Position numbers and translations under genes: made by a program
Source: an uncultured Lachnospiraceae bacterium
GTDB taxonomy: Bacteria > Bacillota > Clostridia > Lachnospirales > Lachnospiraceae
Assembly (NCBI GenBank): GCA_947165275.1
Contig: CAMUZQ010000002.1
Location: forward strand, 1 to 64,000
Length of the DNA: 64,000 nucleotides
Reading direction: 5' to 3'
Shown here: one piece after another, positions 53,423-62,910 of the stretch
Layout: each line of letters begins with the position of its first letter
Numbering within the stretch: position 1 is the stretch's first letter
Notes under the pieces: generated by a model
Seen by the model: the letters and a program-made list of their open reading frames with translations, nothing else
What the model was told of the DNA's origin: nothing
Databases searched by the model: none

Positions 53423-56400
53423 ATGAGAAAAAAATCTATTTCATTTGCTATAGCCATATTGCTTGCTCTGGGAGCTATCCTGAGCCCTGTGACTGCTGTG
53501 TATGCAGAGCCGGAGGATACACAGACAGAGGGAACAGCATCTGATACAGAGGAGACTACGGATACATCTGGCGCTGCCGGATCGGCTGGAGATGCAACAA
53601 ATAATACGACATCAAATCCACCATCAGATACAGCATCAAATGAAGCATCAGATGCAACTGATAATATGACGCCTGATACAGCATCACTTCCTGCGTCTGA
53701 TAACACAGCTGACGACACATCCGGTACAGCAGGTACGCCGGGGGCAGCCTCGGATACACAGGACCCGGTATCGGATCCTGATACCAATTCGGAAAGTAAA
53801 GGAAATGTCCCATCGGGATCCGAAGCATCCGTCAGCAGCGATAAAACAGATGATCCTGCTGATAATCCGAAAACACCGGAATCATCAAAAACAAATGAGC
53901 CATCCGAAAACAGTTTATCGCCCGGATCAGTATCTTCAGACAGCTCAAAAGAAAACGGATCACAGAACACAAAGGATGACGGCTCTGTTTCAAAAAACGG
54001 CGGAGTATCGGATAATTCTTCGGATGGCTCTATCCTAAAATCCTCCGTGTCTGCGGACAAGACCTCATTATCCGCAAATAAGACCACGGTATCGGATCCT
54101 TCTGTTATAACAGCCATCGATCCGGTCGAGATAAAAGAGGTTACCCTGGAATACAAGACAACCATTGAAAGTCTCCAGGAGGAGCTGCCGGAATCCATAA
54201 CAGTACATCGAGGTGAGACTTCGGAGATTTTGGCTGTATCCTGGAATTGCGCAAAGGATTACAATAAAACATTTGAGGAATACCCTTTTGTGCCGGATCT
54301 TGGCAAGGAAAAGGTGCTCCCGGAGCTGACGCTCCCCACTATAATGATACATTTCGAGCATGATGATGAGGGCACGACAGGGGGATATATCGAGGATCCT
54401 GATGCTTACGGCGCGGACATGATAGGCGCCGGCAGGGGGCTGCTAAGGGCTTCTGCATCATCCTATAATGGATATACAAAAGGCTATCTGCCGAATGTGC
54501 GAAGCCAGGGCTCAGATGGAGCATGCTGGGCCTTTGCATCCATAGGTTCTACTGAGACAGATCTTATCCATGACGGGGCAGCTGATAAAGGGATAGATCT
54601 GTCAGAGATACATCTGGCATATTACGCAACCCATAATTATACAGATCCAAAGGGCTGCAGATCAGATTCGGTATCTTCATCCGGAAACTGGCTTACAAAT
54701 GGTGGTAATTCAGTACAGGCTTACAGGCTTTTTTCTAATCATGTGGGAGTAGTGAAGGAGTCAGACGCTCCGTATTCTCAAAGAGACAGCTATAATCCCG
54801 GAACAGGCAAGGCTTTTTCCATGGATTATGTGCATGTGAAAAATGCCTTCAGGATGAATCCCTCGGACAGGGAGGCGATCAAATCCGCTATACAGGGCCA
54901 CTACGGAGTTTCCGTTTCATATGCGGATTACAATTCATGCTACAACAGCACATACGCCTCATATTATTGTGATGAAAGCGGGTATACGAATCATGCTGTG
55001 ATGCTTGTGGGATGGGATGATAATTTCTCAAGGGATCATTTCACAAGCAGACCTTCCGGCAACGGCGCCTGGCTTGTGAGAAACAGCTGGGGAGGAAGGG
55101 GATATAGTCATCAGGGATATTTCTGGCTTTCGTATTATGATAAAAGCTTTTTAGGCAGCAAGTATGTGGTCGCCTTCGATGCAGACAGGGAGCTTTTTGA
55201 TAACTGCTATGCTTATGACGGTCAGCCGGTGTTTGATACGATAATACCGGCAGCCAGCAATCAGCCGGTGACGGAGACTTATAGGGTATCAGGCGGCGAG
55301 ACCATCAAAGGCGTGGGATATGAGGTGGCTACGGCAAATGTTACGGCAAATGTTACTGTCACAGATAAAACCCACAATAAGTCAGTGAATATCTCAAACA
55401 GAACCACCTATCCCGGATTCTATACAGTCCCTGTCACAGGGCTTGATTTCAGAGAGGATTCGGAGGTGGAGGTCTCAATCAGATACAGCTCCACAAGCGA
55501 TGAAGTCGTAGAGATCGTAGCGGAGAATACTGGATATTCATCCTTTGGAAATACCACATACCGTGGAGTATGCGATAAGGGAGTCACCATAGGATCCCGC
55601 AGGTATTCATTTGATCCAAGGATGAAGCTCTATACTGACGACAAATACTTCCCTGTGGTCATGCCTACAGGCGTTACATTGAACAGGAGTTCCCTGACCC
55701 TTACAGCAGGACAGGGAGGACAGCTGACAGCGACAGTGTCACCCTCTGATGCAACATATACGACCGTAACCTGGAGCAGCAATAACTCATCAGTGGCAGC
55801 AGTAAACTCATCCGGCTATGTGACAGCTGTGAAAGCCGGAACCGCAGTCATAACAGCGAAGACGACCAATAATAAGACTGCGGCATGTACAGTGACTGTA
55901 TCCGCGGCAGCTCCATCAAGTGTAGCAGTGACAGGTGTGAGTCTGAGTGCGACGTCTCTTTCCTTGACCAAAGGCTATGGAGCTCAGCTTACGGCGACTG
56001 TAAGGCCGACAAATGCAACAAATAAATCCGTGACCTGGAGCAGCAGCAATACATCCGTGGCGACAGTGAATTTGAGCGGTTATGTCACAGGCAAAGGAGC
56101 CGGAAGTGCGGTTATAACTGTAAGGACTGCGGATGGAGGCAAGACATCCACCTGTAAAGTGACTGTGACAGTTCCAAATGTATCGGTTTCCTACAGGACA
56201 CATGTGCAGGATGTCGGTTGGCAGGGCTATGTGTCAAATGGCGCTGTAGCAGGGACAAGCGGCAGATCTCTAAGGCTGGAGGGGATAAACATATATCTTA
56301 CCGGAAATTCAAACCTGGGTGTACAGTACACGACCCACTGTCAGGATTACGGCTGGCTTGCGTGGTCATCAAATAACGAAATGAGCGGTACAGAGGGAGA

Positions 56401-57166
56401 GTCCAAGCGTCTCGAGGCAATAATGATCAATCTTACAGGCGCAGATAAGGATCAGTATGATATCTACTACAGAGTGCATGCTCAAGATATAGGCTGGATG
56501 GGTTGGGCAAAAAATGGTGCAGCAGCGGGTACTGCGGGATACTCCCGCAGGCTTGAAGCTATCCAGATACAGGTCGCCAGGAAGGGCGCATCAATCAATA
56601 CAAATGCTGCTGGAATACACAGCGTTACTTCACAGGCATACATAAGCACAAGCGGAGGCACGCCCAGCGTGGCAAACAGTGCGATACCAAATCTTTCATA
56701 CCGCACCCATGTACAGGATGTAGGCTGGCAGGGCTGGCGAACGAACGGGCAGTTTGCCGGCACGAGCGGTCAATCACTCAGATTAGAGGGAATAAATATA
56801 AAGCTGTCAAATAAAAACTACAGCGGAGGCATAAGATATAAGACTCATGTACAGGATATAGGCTGGCAGGGCTGGATGTATGACGGGGCCATGTCCGGGA
56901 CAAGCGGACGATCACTGAGACTTGAAGCGATCAATATAGAATTGTATGGAGATATGGCAAAGCATTACGACATCTACTACAGAGTGCACGCTCAGGATGT
57001 AGGCTGGATGGGTTGGGCAAAGAATGGCGTCAGCTCCGGAACAGCAGGGTATTCACGCCGACTCGAAGGTATACAGATAGTGATCGTGAATAAAGGAGCT
57101 TCTGCGCCTGCTACAAACTACGGAGGGATCACACAAAACGATGGCAGGGCTTTTATCAGCAGATAG
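53423..57166 (+). CDS. Secreted papain-like (C1) cysteine protease with Big_2 and ChW repeats
   Basis: A 1247-residue surface protein. Order: signal peptide (about 1-29, ending VYAEPED), a low-complexity D/S/T/N-rich stretch (about 30-225), a linker, a C1 peptidase domain (about 350-570), a lectin-like beta domain (about 580-740), two bacterial Ig-like Big_2 domains (about 746-831 and 833-918), and two ChW triads (about 925-1247). The catalytic site is complete: Gln and Cys in RSQGSDGACWAFA, His in YTNHAVMLVGWDD, Asn in LVRNSWGG. Targets are unknown. The DNA of the low-complexity stretch is a degenerate repeat of codons such as gat-aca-gca-tca. The ChW part is close to that of the GH25 protein upstream. 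Confidence 0.92.
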   Translation: MRKKSISFAIAILLALGAILSPVTAVYAEPEDTQTEGTASDTEETTDTSGAAGSAGDATNNTTSNPPSDTASNEASDATDNMTPDTASLPASDNTADDTSGTAGTPGAASDTQDPVSDPDTNSESKGNVPSGSEASVSSDKTDDPADNPKTPESSKTNEPSENSLSPGSVSSDSSKENGSQNTKDDGSVSKNGGVSDNSSDGSILKSSVSADKTSLSANKTTVSDPSVITAIDPVEIKEVTLEYKTTIESLQEELPESITVHRGETSEILAVSWNCAKDYNKTFEEYPFVPDLGKEKVLPELTLPTIMIHFEHDDEGTTGGYIEDPDAYGADMIGAGRGLLRASASSYNGYTKGYLPNVRSQGSDGACWAFASIGSTETDLIHDGAADKGIDLSEIHLAYYATHNYTDPKGCRSDSVSSSGNWLTNGGNSVQAYRLFSNHVGVVKESDAPYSQRDSYNPGTGKAFSMDYVHVKNAFRMNPSDREAIKSAIQGHYGVSVSYADYNSCYNSTYASYYCDESGYTNHAVMLVGWDDNFSRDHFTSRPSGNGAWLVRNSWGGRGYSHQGYFWLSYYDKSFLGSKYVVAFDADRELFDNCYAYDGQPVFDTIIPAASNQPVTETYRVSGGETIKGVGYEVATANVTANVTVTDKTHNKSVNISNRTTYPGFYTVPVTGLDFREDSEVEVSIRYSSTSDEVVEIVAENTGYSSFGNTTYRGVCDKGVTIGSRRYSFDPRMKLYTDDKYFPVVMPTGVTLNRSSLTLTAGQGGQLTATVSPSDATYTTVTWSSNNSSVAAVNSSGYVTAVKAGTAVITAKTTNNKTAACTVTVSAAAPSSVAVTGVSLSATSLSLTKGYGAQLTATVRPTNATNKSVTWSSSNTSVATVNLSGYVTGKGAGSAVITVRTADGGKTSTCKVTVTVPNVSVSYRTHVQDVGWQGYVSNGAVAGTSGRSLRLEGINIYLTGNSNLGVQYTTHCQDYGWLAWSSNNEMSGTEGESKRLEAIMINLTGADKDQYDIYYRVHAQDIGWMGWAKNGAAAGTAGYSRRLEAIQIQVARKGASINTNAAGIHSVTSQAYISTSGGTPSVANSAIPNLSYRTHVQDVGWQGWRTNGQFAGTSGQSLRLEGINIKLSNKNYSGGIRYKTHVQDIGWQGWMYDGAMSGTSGRSLRLEAINIELYGDMAKHYDIYYRVHAQDVGWMGWAKNGVSSGTAGYSRRLEGIQIVIVNKGASAPATNYGGITQNDGRAFISR

Positions 57167-57186
57167 ATTGGCAGCCGGGAATTAAG

Positions 57187-57921
57187 ATGAATATGACAAT
57201 TTCAATTATCTGTCCTTATACGGACGAGAATATCCGAAAGGAACATCTGGATAAATCGTTGGTAAGGCAAAGCATTCAAAACTATGAGCTTATAGCGCTT
57301 AAGGGGAGCGAGCTTGGTTTGAACAGTGCGGCGCAAGTCCTGAACGAAGGAGCAAAAAGATCCTCCGGAGATATTCTGGTTTTTGTACATCAGGATATAG
57401 AATTATTGGACTCGCTTTTGCTTCAAAAGATCATTACTTATTGCGATACATATGAATTTGGTATTGCAGGAGTAGCCGGAGTTGCCGGGGATGATTTTAG
57501 GGTGCACTCCTCGGTAGTACAGGGGCGCAAAAAGACTCAGGTCGGAGATGTGGTAACTGAGCCTATAGAGGCATGGTCGTGTGATGAGTGTTTCTTTTTT
57601 GTCAAAAAGGAGAGATTCCGAGGGTTTGCTGATCTAGGTCCGGTCTGGCATTTGTATTCAGTGGAGTATTCTCTCCGCTGCAGTTTGTATGAAGAAAAGA
57701 CCATGCTTTTTCCATTGGAAATATATCATCTGTCTCCCGGATGTTCATTAGATGTATCGTATTGGAAAACACTGGCAGTCGTTGCAAAAAGATATCGTGG
57801 AAAACTTGAAATGATCCCGACAGTATTTGGAGTGTTCCCTATTGATTGGAGCTTTTCGATCAGAAATACAAAAAGAATGATCTGGACAAAACTGGGATGG
57901 GACACAATTAAGGATGTATGA
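57187..57921 (+). CDS. Glycosyltransferase-like protein with StrF-type domain
   Basis: A 244-residue protein of the GT-A fold class related to the streptomycin biosynthesis StrF domain family. TISIICPYTDE at the start, LVFVHQDIELLDS (a variant DxD-like region) and AWSCDECFFFVKKERFRGF, the receptor loop of this family, are seen. No membrane segments. It starts 20 bases after the protease gene and opens the AT-richer glycan region. The sugar donor is not predictable. Confidence 0.65.
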   Translation: MNMTISIICPYTDENIRKEHLDKSLVRQSIQNYELIALKGSELGLNSAAQVLNEGAKRSSGDILVFVHQDIELLDSLLLQKIITYCDTYEFGIAGVAGVAGDDFRVHSSVVQGRKKTQVGDVVTEPIEAWSCDECFFFVKKERFRGFADLGPVWHLYSVEYSLRCSLYEEKTMLFPLEIYHLSPGCSLDVSYWKTLAVVAKRYRGKLEMIPTVFGVFPIDWSFSIRNTKRMIWTKLGWDTIKDV

Positions 57922-57951
57922 TGCCTGAAATTTTTCATAATAATCAGGGTG

Positions 57952-57960
57952 TGGTATAAT
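57952..57960 (+). promoter_or_regulatory. Extended -10 promoter before the Wzz-like gene
   Basis: TGGTATAAT: a consensus -10 with the extended TGn. The -35 region (TTTTCA, 17 bases up) is poor. It is 49 bases before the start codon. Confidence 0.55.
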
Positions 57961-58009
57961 CGAAAAATGATTATTATATAGAATTCAGATGAAATGGAGA
58001 GACGGTGTT

Positions 58010-59434
58010 ATGTCAGATTATAGGCAGTATAACGATAGTGTTGATATCAGGCTTGTGATACGTTCTATATATAAGCATAGAAAGATTGTTTTAATAATTG
58101 CCATAGCGTTAGCTGTTATATTTCCTGTATTTAAGTATAAAACCGACCCGCCGGTCGCAGAGAATATCGAAGGCTCAGCAGGATCGGATCCAGTAGCTCC
58201 CGCGGAGACTGCTAATAGTGTGCCGGATACTCCTGAAATCAGGAATCTAAGGGCGGAATTGAATACTCTTTCGAATAATAAGGCCAAACTTGAGAATTAT
58301 CTTGCTGAGATCGAAGAGCAGTACACCCAGTTAAAGGAGGAAAAGAGTCGTCTGGATGAACATAAGAAAAGTTCTATGCTCATGAAAATAGACCCCTACA
58401 ATGTGAACAGGGCTTTAAGGGTTTACAGGATCACAAACAAAGAAGGAGCTGAACCCCTTAAGGATGATGTCCTAAACAGAATCGTTGCCTCATATGCAGC
58501 AAGCGCTGCTGCGGCTAATGCAGATGCAAATGAGACCCTTATTGCGGAGCCGAATATCCTGGTATTTGAAGCAAAGGCTGACGGGAATACCATAACACTT
58601 AGAGCTACAGCACCGGATAAGGCTACAGCAGATAAATATATAAAGAATGGTGCTGATGCGATTGAAAAATCGAAAGCAGGGATCGAGTCAGGATATGGAA
58701 GCCATGAGATAACCATGATCGATGATAAATCTTATACGGAAACAGACGAGAATCTGAAAAAAGTGCAGGAAGCGTATGATGATGCAAAAATAACAGCGCT
58801 AAATGGTGTAGAAGATAAAATACAGTCTTTAAATGCCAGCCTTTATACGATCAGTACACAGATGCGTGGGACGGAGGATGCGCTCGGAAAAGCAATGAAT
58901 CCCCCTGCCGTGGAGGATACTTCTGAAGAAGAGAATCTTGAGGAGGATAAGGGAACAACGCCGGCAGATATGGTAATATGGGCAATTCTCGGTTTTGTAT
59001 TGGGTATGCTGTTCCCTTCATTGTATTATGGATTTGTATACATAATGGCAGATACGATAAGATGCGACGATGAGATCATTGACAGATACGGGGTCAGGGT
59101 GATAGGCTCGTATGCTGATAAAGAGACTTCTCCTGCGGTATCGGCTGTTATAGAGACCCTTCTGGGTGCTGATAAAGAGGTTCTGCTTTTGAGCACTTTA
59201 GGTGCAGGAGAGTGTGATAAGGTTGCTGAAGTTCTCAGAGAAAACATCAAAGATATCAATATCTTAAGCGGTGGAGATATCAGAAGGGATGCAGAAGGGG
59301 TTAAATTGTTGAATAAAAAAGGAAAGATCATACTGCTGGAGCAAAAGGATAAATCTTCCGTGAATGGTATCCGGTATGAGGTAGACATAGTCAGGACATC
59401 GGGATCAGATATTATAGGATGTTTAGTTTCTTAA
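58010..59434 (+). CDS. Wzz-like chain-length determinant with degenerate BY-kinase domain
   Basis: A 474-residue inner-membrane protein of the polysaccharide co-polymerase type: N-terminal cytoplasmic segment and first membrane helix (about 24-43), a large external coiled-coil region (about 75-315, mostly E, K and D), a second helix (about 323-343, MVIWAILGFVLGMLFPSLYYG), and a cytoplasmic C-terminus. That end follows the BY-kinase/ParA-like fold, but where Walker A should be it reads LSTLGAGECDKVAEVL, lacking the lysine. ATG 58010 is chosen because GGAGAG lies ten bases upstream; ATG 57989 has none. Followed by the polymerase gene with a 16-base overlap, so these work together in glycan length control. 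Confidence 0.75.
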   Translation: MSDYRQYNDSVDIRLVIRSIYKHRKIVLIIAIALAVIFPVFKYKTDPPVAENIEGSAGSDPVAPAETANSVPDTPEIRNLRAELNTLSNNKAKLENYLAEIEEQYTQLKEEKSRLDEHKKSSMLMKIDPYNVNRALRVYRITNKEGAEPLKDDVLNRIVASYAASAAAANADANETLIAEPNILVFEAKADGNTITLRATAPDKATADKYIKNGADAIEKSKAGIESGYGSHEITMIDDKSYTETDENLKKVQEAYDDAKITALNGVEDKIQSLNASLYTISTQMRGTEDALGKAMNPPAVEDTSEEENLEEDKGTTPADMVIWAILGFVLGMLFPSLYYGFVYIMADTIRCDDEIIDRYGVRVIGSYADKETSPAVSAVIETLLGADKEVLLLSTLGAGECDKVAEVLRENIKDINILSGGDIRRDAEGVKLLNKKGKIILLEQKDKSSVNGIRYEVDIVRTSGSDIIGCLVS

Positions 59435-60711
59435 TTATGAGAGCGGAGGAAAAAAGCAGCAGATTTATACTTCATGATCTCAATATAAATATATCCAGAG
59501 TTGACTTGAACGAATATCTTTATATTATCGCATTGTTCATGTTTGAAGCTGGATCGATAATGGAGCTGACTTTTTTTACATATCAAAACAGGGCATTTCC
59601 TTTATTGATAAAGCTTGTCCGTTATCTGGCATATTTTATCTGTCTGATATGTCTTTATTATAAGAAAACAGAAATAAACAGATTATTTGCCATGATCCTT
59701 TTTGTCAGTCCCTTCTTGCTTAGTTACGTAGGCAGCCATAATCAGACCATGGTTTTATATTCTATATTGTTTATTGCAGCAGCAGGAGTATCATCTGAGA
59801 AAATAGTAAAATGTGCAGTATATGTCCAGGGGGCAGCGCTGATAGTATTTCCTTTATTGAGTCAATTAGGGGTAGTAATGGATTATGTTTATGATCCCTC
59901 TGAGAGAGAAAGACATTGTTTGGGCTTTTTGTATACAACATTTGCCCCCATCCTGTTGTTTCATTTTGCTTTAGGGGTAGTTTTCTTAATGAGAAGACGT
60001 ATCAGTGTCATTGTATTATTACTATTAGAGGCTGTGAATTATTATTTTTATGTAATGACAGATACAGCGATGACATTTTACACTCTGACACTGTTCCTGT
60101 TCATCCTGCTTATGTACAGACTGGCAGGAGAACACAAACATGTTTCACCCGGATTAAAGTGTTTTTTTCTTTTTTACCCGGCCATCATGATGGCGGTATC
60201 CGTTGCTGTCGTTATGATGTTTGATCCTGAGGATAAATGGTGGTTGTCTTTTAATGAAATGGTTCATCACAGGATCGCACTTGGCTATTTTGGCATGAAG
60301 AAATATGGTGTTAGTCTGTTTGGAAAAGAGATTGAGTGGATTGGAACAGCCGTAGCCGGAGGAGAAATTGCCGGGGATTATAATTATGTGGATTCTTCTT
60401 ATATGCAGCTGCTATATAATTACGGAGTGTTTTTCATTACAGCAGTATTGATCATATATGTAGTATTGATATATATATCCATTAAAAATGACGATTTTGT
60501 ATTATGTATTATATATCTGGCAATATTGACACTGGCCTTGTCTGAACCAAGGCTAATGCATCTGACTTTCAATTGTTTTCCGCTGCTGCTGTTTTCTGCA
60601 ATACCGATGTGCAGGGATAACCGATTTGGAGCGGGTATGGTAAGTACAGAAACCTTAATGAAACAAATGGATAAGGACAAGGATCTTAGTATTGGTAATG
60701 AGTGCACATAA
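59419..60711 (+). CDS. Wzy-like polysaccharide polymerase
   Basis: A 430-residue polytopic membrane protein with about ten helices and a large outside loop near the C-terminus (SLFGKEIEWIGTAVAGGEIA through YVDSSYMQLLYNYGVFF), as in Wzy proteins that join lipid-linked repeat units. The arrangement after a Wzz-like gene is the normal one for Wzy-dependent export. Assignment is from topology and context rather than a motif. Overlaps its neighbours at both ends. Confidence 0.72.
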   Translation: MFSFLIMRAEEKSSRFILHDLNINISRVDLNEYLYIIALFMFEAGSIMELTFFTYQNRAFPLLIKLVRYLAYFICLICLYYKKTEINRLFAMILFVSPFLLSYVGSHNQTMVLYSILFIAAAGVSSEKIVKCAVYVQGAALIVFPLLSQLGVVMDYVYDPSERERHCLGFLYTTFAPILLFHFALGVVFLMRRRISVIVLLLLEAVNYYFYVMTDTAMTFYTLTLFLFILLMYRLAGEHKHVSPGLKCFFLFYPAIMMAVSVAVVMMFDPEDKWWLSFNEMVHHRIALGYFGMKKYGVSLFGKEIEWIGTAVAGGEIAGDYNYVDSSYMQLLYNYGVFFITAVLIIYVVLIYISIKNDDFVLCIIYLAILTLALSEPRLMHLTFNCFPLLLFSAIPMCRDNRFGAGMVSTETLMKQMDKDKDLSIGNECT

Positions 60712-61801
60712 AGCTTGGTTTATATCTGAAACCAACCAGCCGGATGCCTTAAAAAAGACAGCGGGAGTCAAGGCCAGAGTGGATGCAGAAAGAGTATTCC
60801 TGGAGGAGGGATTAAACCCCGTCAATATAGGCACAGACGAGAGGAGCGGACTTTCTTATATTAAGAAGATAATCTGGCATTTCAGAGCAAGATTGCTTTG
60901 GGAATCAAAAACAAAATGCTTAAAATCCGGTGATATTCTTTTTTGTCAGTTCCCACTTTCTGATCATACAGTTTTTTTATCAGGAGTATTCAAAAAATTA
61001 AAGAACAGAGGCGTAAAAATAGTTGCGTTAATTCATGATCTGGACTTATTTCGGACAGCTATTCGAAATTCAGGGACTGATCCATTGGAGAGATTTCGTA
61101 TCCGATTGGAAAGCAGACAGCTTCGATATATGAAATACTTCATAACACACAACGAGAAAATGAATGATTTTATGATCCGGCATGGGTTTGAGAAGGAAAA
61201 CCTGATCACATTAGGATTGTTTGATTATTTATATGATGCAAATATAGGCATGGACACCGAAGGGAGAATAGGAAAAGATAAGCCTGTGATCATTGCAGGG
61301 GCGCTAAGACCGTATAAAGCCGGTTATGTTTATAAATTGCCGGGATCACAGGACTTTGCGTTATATGGAGTAGGTTATACAGGAGATACATCAGGAAATG
61401 CAGACTACAGAGGGGCATTCGAACCGGAGGAATTGCCTTTTGCCTTAAGTGGCAGCTTCGGGCTTGTATGGGATGGCAATTCAACGGAGACATGCGAAGG
61501 AGTATTTGGAGAATACTTGAGGATCAATAATCCACATAAAGTTTCTCTATATCTGGCGTCAGGTATTCCTGTTATAATATGGGAAGAGGCAGCCCTGGCA
61601 GCTTTTATTGAAAAGGAAAAATGCGGGTTTTCGGTAAAAAGACTGGAGGACATTTCCTATCAGATAAGCCACATATCTGATGAGGAGTACGAAGAGATGT
61701 GTCGAAATGCTAAACGGGTGGGAGAGAATCTGAGAACGGGGATGTATTTAAAAAAAGCGGTTTCAGAGGCGATGGAAAAGATAGGCAACGAGGGCTGTTA
61801 A
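60692..61801 (+). CDS. Galactofuranosyltransferase-like protein
   Basis: A protein of about 369 residues resembling bacterial beta-1,6-galactofuranosyltransferase/GlfT-type enzymes: N-terminal AWFISETNQPDALKKTAGVK, a middle VALIHDLDLFR, and a C-terminal nucleotide-binding half with GSFGLVWDGNS and KVSLYLASGIPVIIWEEAALA. TTG 60692 has AAGGA eight bases before; ATG 60698 is possible. It overlaps the polymerase gene by 20 bases. A second member of the same family begins at 63906. Donor UDP-galactofuranose is inference from family; no glf gene is seen here. Confidence 0.7.
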   Translation: MVMSAHKAWFISETNQPDALKKTAGVKARVDAERVFLEEGLNPVNIGTDERSGLSYIKKIIWHFRARLLWESKTKCLKSGDILFCQFPLSDHTVFLSGVFKKLKNRGVKIVALIHDLDLFRTAIRNSGTDPLERFRIRLESRQLRYMKYFITHNEKMNDFMIRHGFEKENLITLGLFDYLYDANIGMDTEGRIGKDKPVIIAGALRPYKAGYVYKLPGSQDFALYGVGYTGDTSGNADYRGAFEPEELPFALSGSFGLVWDGNSTETCEGVFGEYLRINNPHKVSLYLASGIPVIIWEEAALAAFIEKEKCGFSVKRLEDISYQISHISDEEYEEMCRNAKRVGENLRTGMYLKKAVSEAMEKIGNEGC

Positions 61802-61825
61802 AATACAGCAGATCAAGGGTATCAT

Positions 61826-62908
61826 ATGAAAAGATATGTCATAAATGGGTTGTTTATGTGCGAAAGGGTGTCAGGCATTCAGAGATATGCTGTAGAGATC
61901 CTGAAAAGGATAGACAGGATGGTATCTCAGTCGGATATAAAAATGGTTTTGCTTATACCCTTTCAACCGGTAGAGACCTGGAGACCTGCAAATATACGCG
62001 TAGTAGAATTAAAAAGAAAGTTTAATACATTGAACAAGCATATGTGGTATCTTTATGAATTACCGGGGTATGCTTTGAGAAATAAGGCTGTTACCATTAA
62101 TATGTGCAATATGGCACCTGTTTCAGACTCCGGTATAGTTTGTATACATGATATAATGTATTTGACACATCCTGAGTTTTTTTCTTTGAGGAAAAGAATA
62201 GTCCCTTGTTTTTATTACCATTTCGAAACCAGACATTATAGGAAAGTAGTAACTGTTTCCGAATACACGAAAAGAACCTTAAACGAAAAATACAATATAC
62301 CCAGTGAAGATATTGAAGTCATAGGAAATGGCTGGGAGCATATGGAATCCATCAAAGAAGATGACAGCATACTGAAAAGACTGAATTTGAAAAAAGACGG
62401 ATATTATATTGCATTAGGGAATATTTACCCTCATAAGAATCTAAAATGGGTATTAGAAGAAGCTTCGGTTAATCCGGAGGATTTTTTTGTGATAGTGGGG
62501 CAAAAAATGACAGGGATATCATTAGATGGATATGAGGTCAAAAAGAGACAAAACGTATTGTTTACGGGTTATGTTAGTGATGAAGAGAATAAAACACTCC
62601 TGAAGAATGCAAAAGCACTATTGTTCCCATCGTATAGTGAGGGATTTGGCATACCGCCTTTGGAAATGCTGGCTCTGGGTAAGCCTGCTGTGATTTCTGA
62701 CAGGACGTGTCTCCCGGAAATATATGGAGATTCTGTTTGCTATATCGATCCTGATAAAAATGATTATATATTAGGAAACCTGAAGCTCTCGACAGAAAAT
62801 GCGAAGAAGGTATTGGATGCAAACAGCTGGGATATAGCAGCACAGAAGTGGATGAGCTTATTAACAGAATACGATACAGCACAAACGAAAAACCAGAGGG
62901 GGGATTAG
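61826..62908 (+). CDS. Family 4 glycosyltransferase
   Basis: A 360-residue GT-B enzyme. MKRYVINGLFMCERVSGIQR at the start; the C-terminal donor-binding half has YIALGNIYPHKNLKWVLE and the E-x7-E motif FPSYSEGFGIPPLEML. Related enzymes transfer mannose, rhamnose or glucose; specificity cannot be read. It lies 24 bases after the galactofuranosyltransferase-like gene and 2 bases before the next, so it is in one operon with them. Confidence 0.85.
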   Translation: MKRYVINGLFMCERVSGIQRYAVEILKRIDRMVSQSDIKMVLLIPFQPVETWRPANIRVVELKRKFNTLNKHMWYLYELPGYALRNKAVTINMCNMAPVSDSGIVCIHDIMYLTHPEFFSLRKRIVPCFYYHFETRHYRKVVTVSEYTKRTLNEKYNIPSEDIEVIGNGWEHMESIKEDDSILKRLNLKKDGYYIALGNIYPHKNLKWVLEEASVNPEDFFVIVGQKMTGISLDGYEVKKRQNVLFTGYVSDEENKTLLKNAKALLFPSYSEGFGIPPLEMLALGKPAVISDRTCLPEIYGDSVCYIDPDKNDYILGNLKLSTENAKKVLDANSWDIAAQKWMSLLTEYDTAQTKNQRGD

Positions 62909-62910
62909 AT

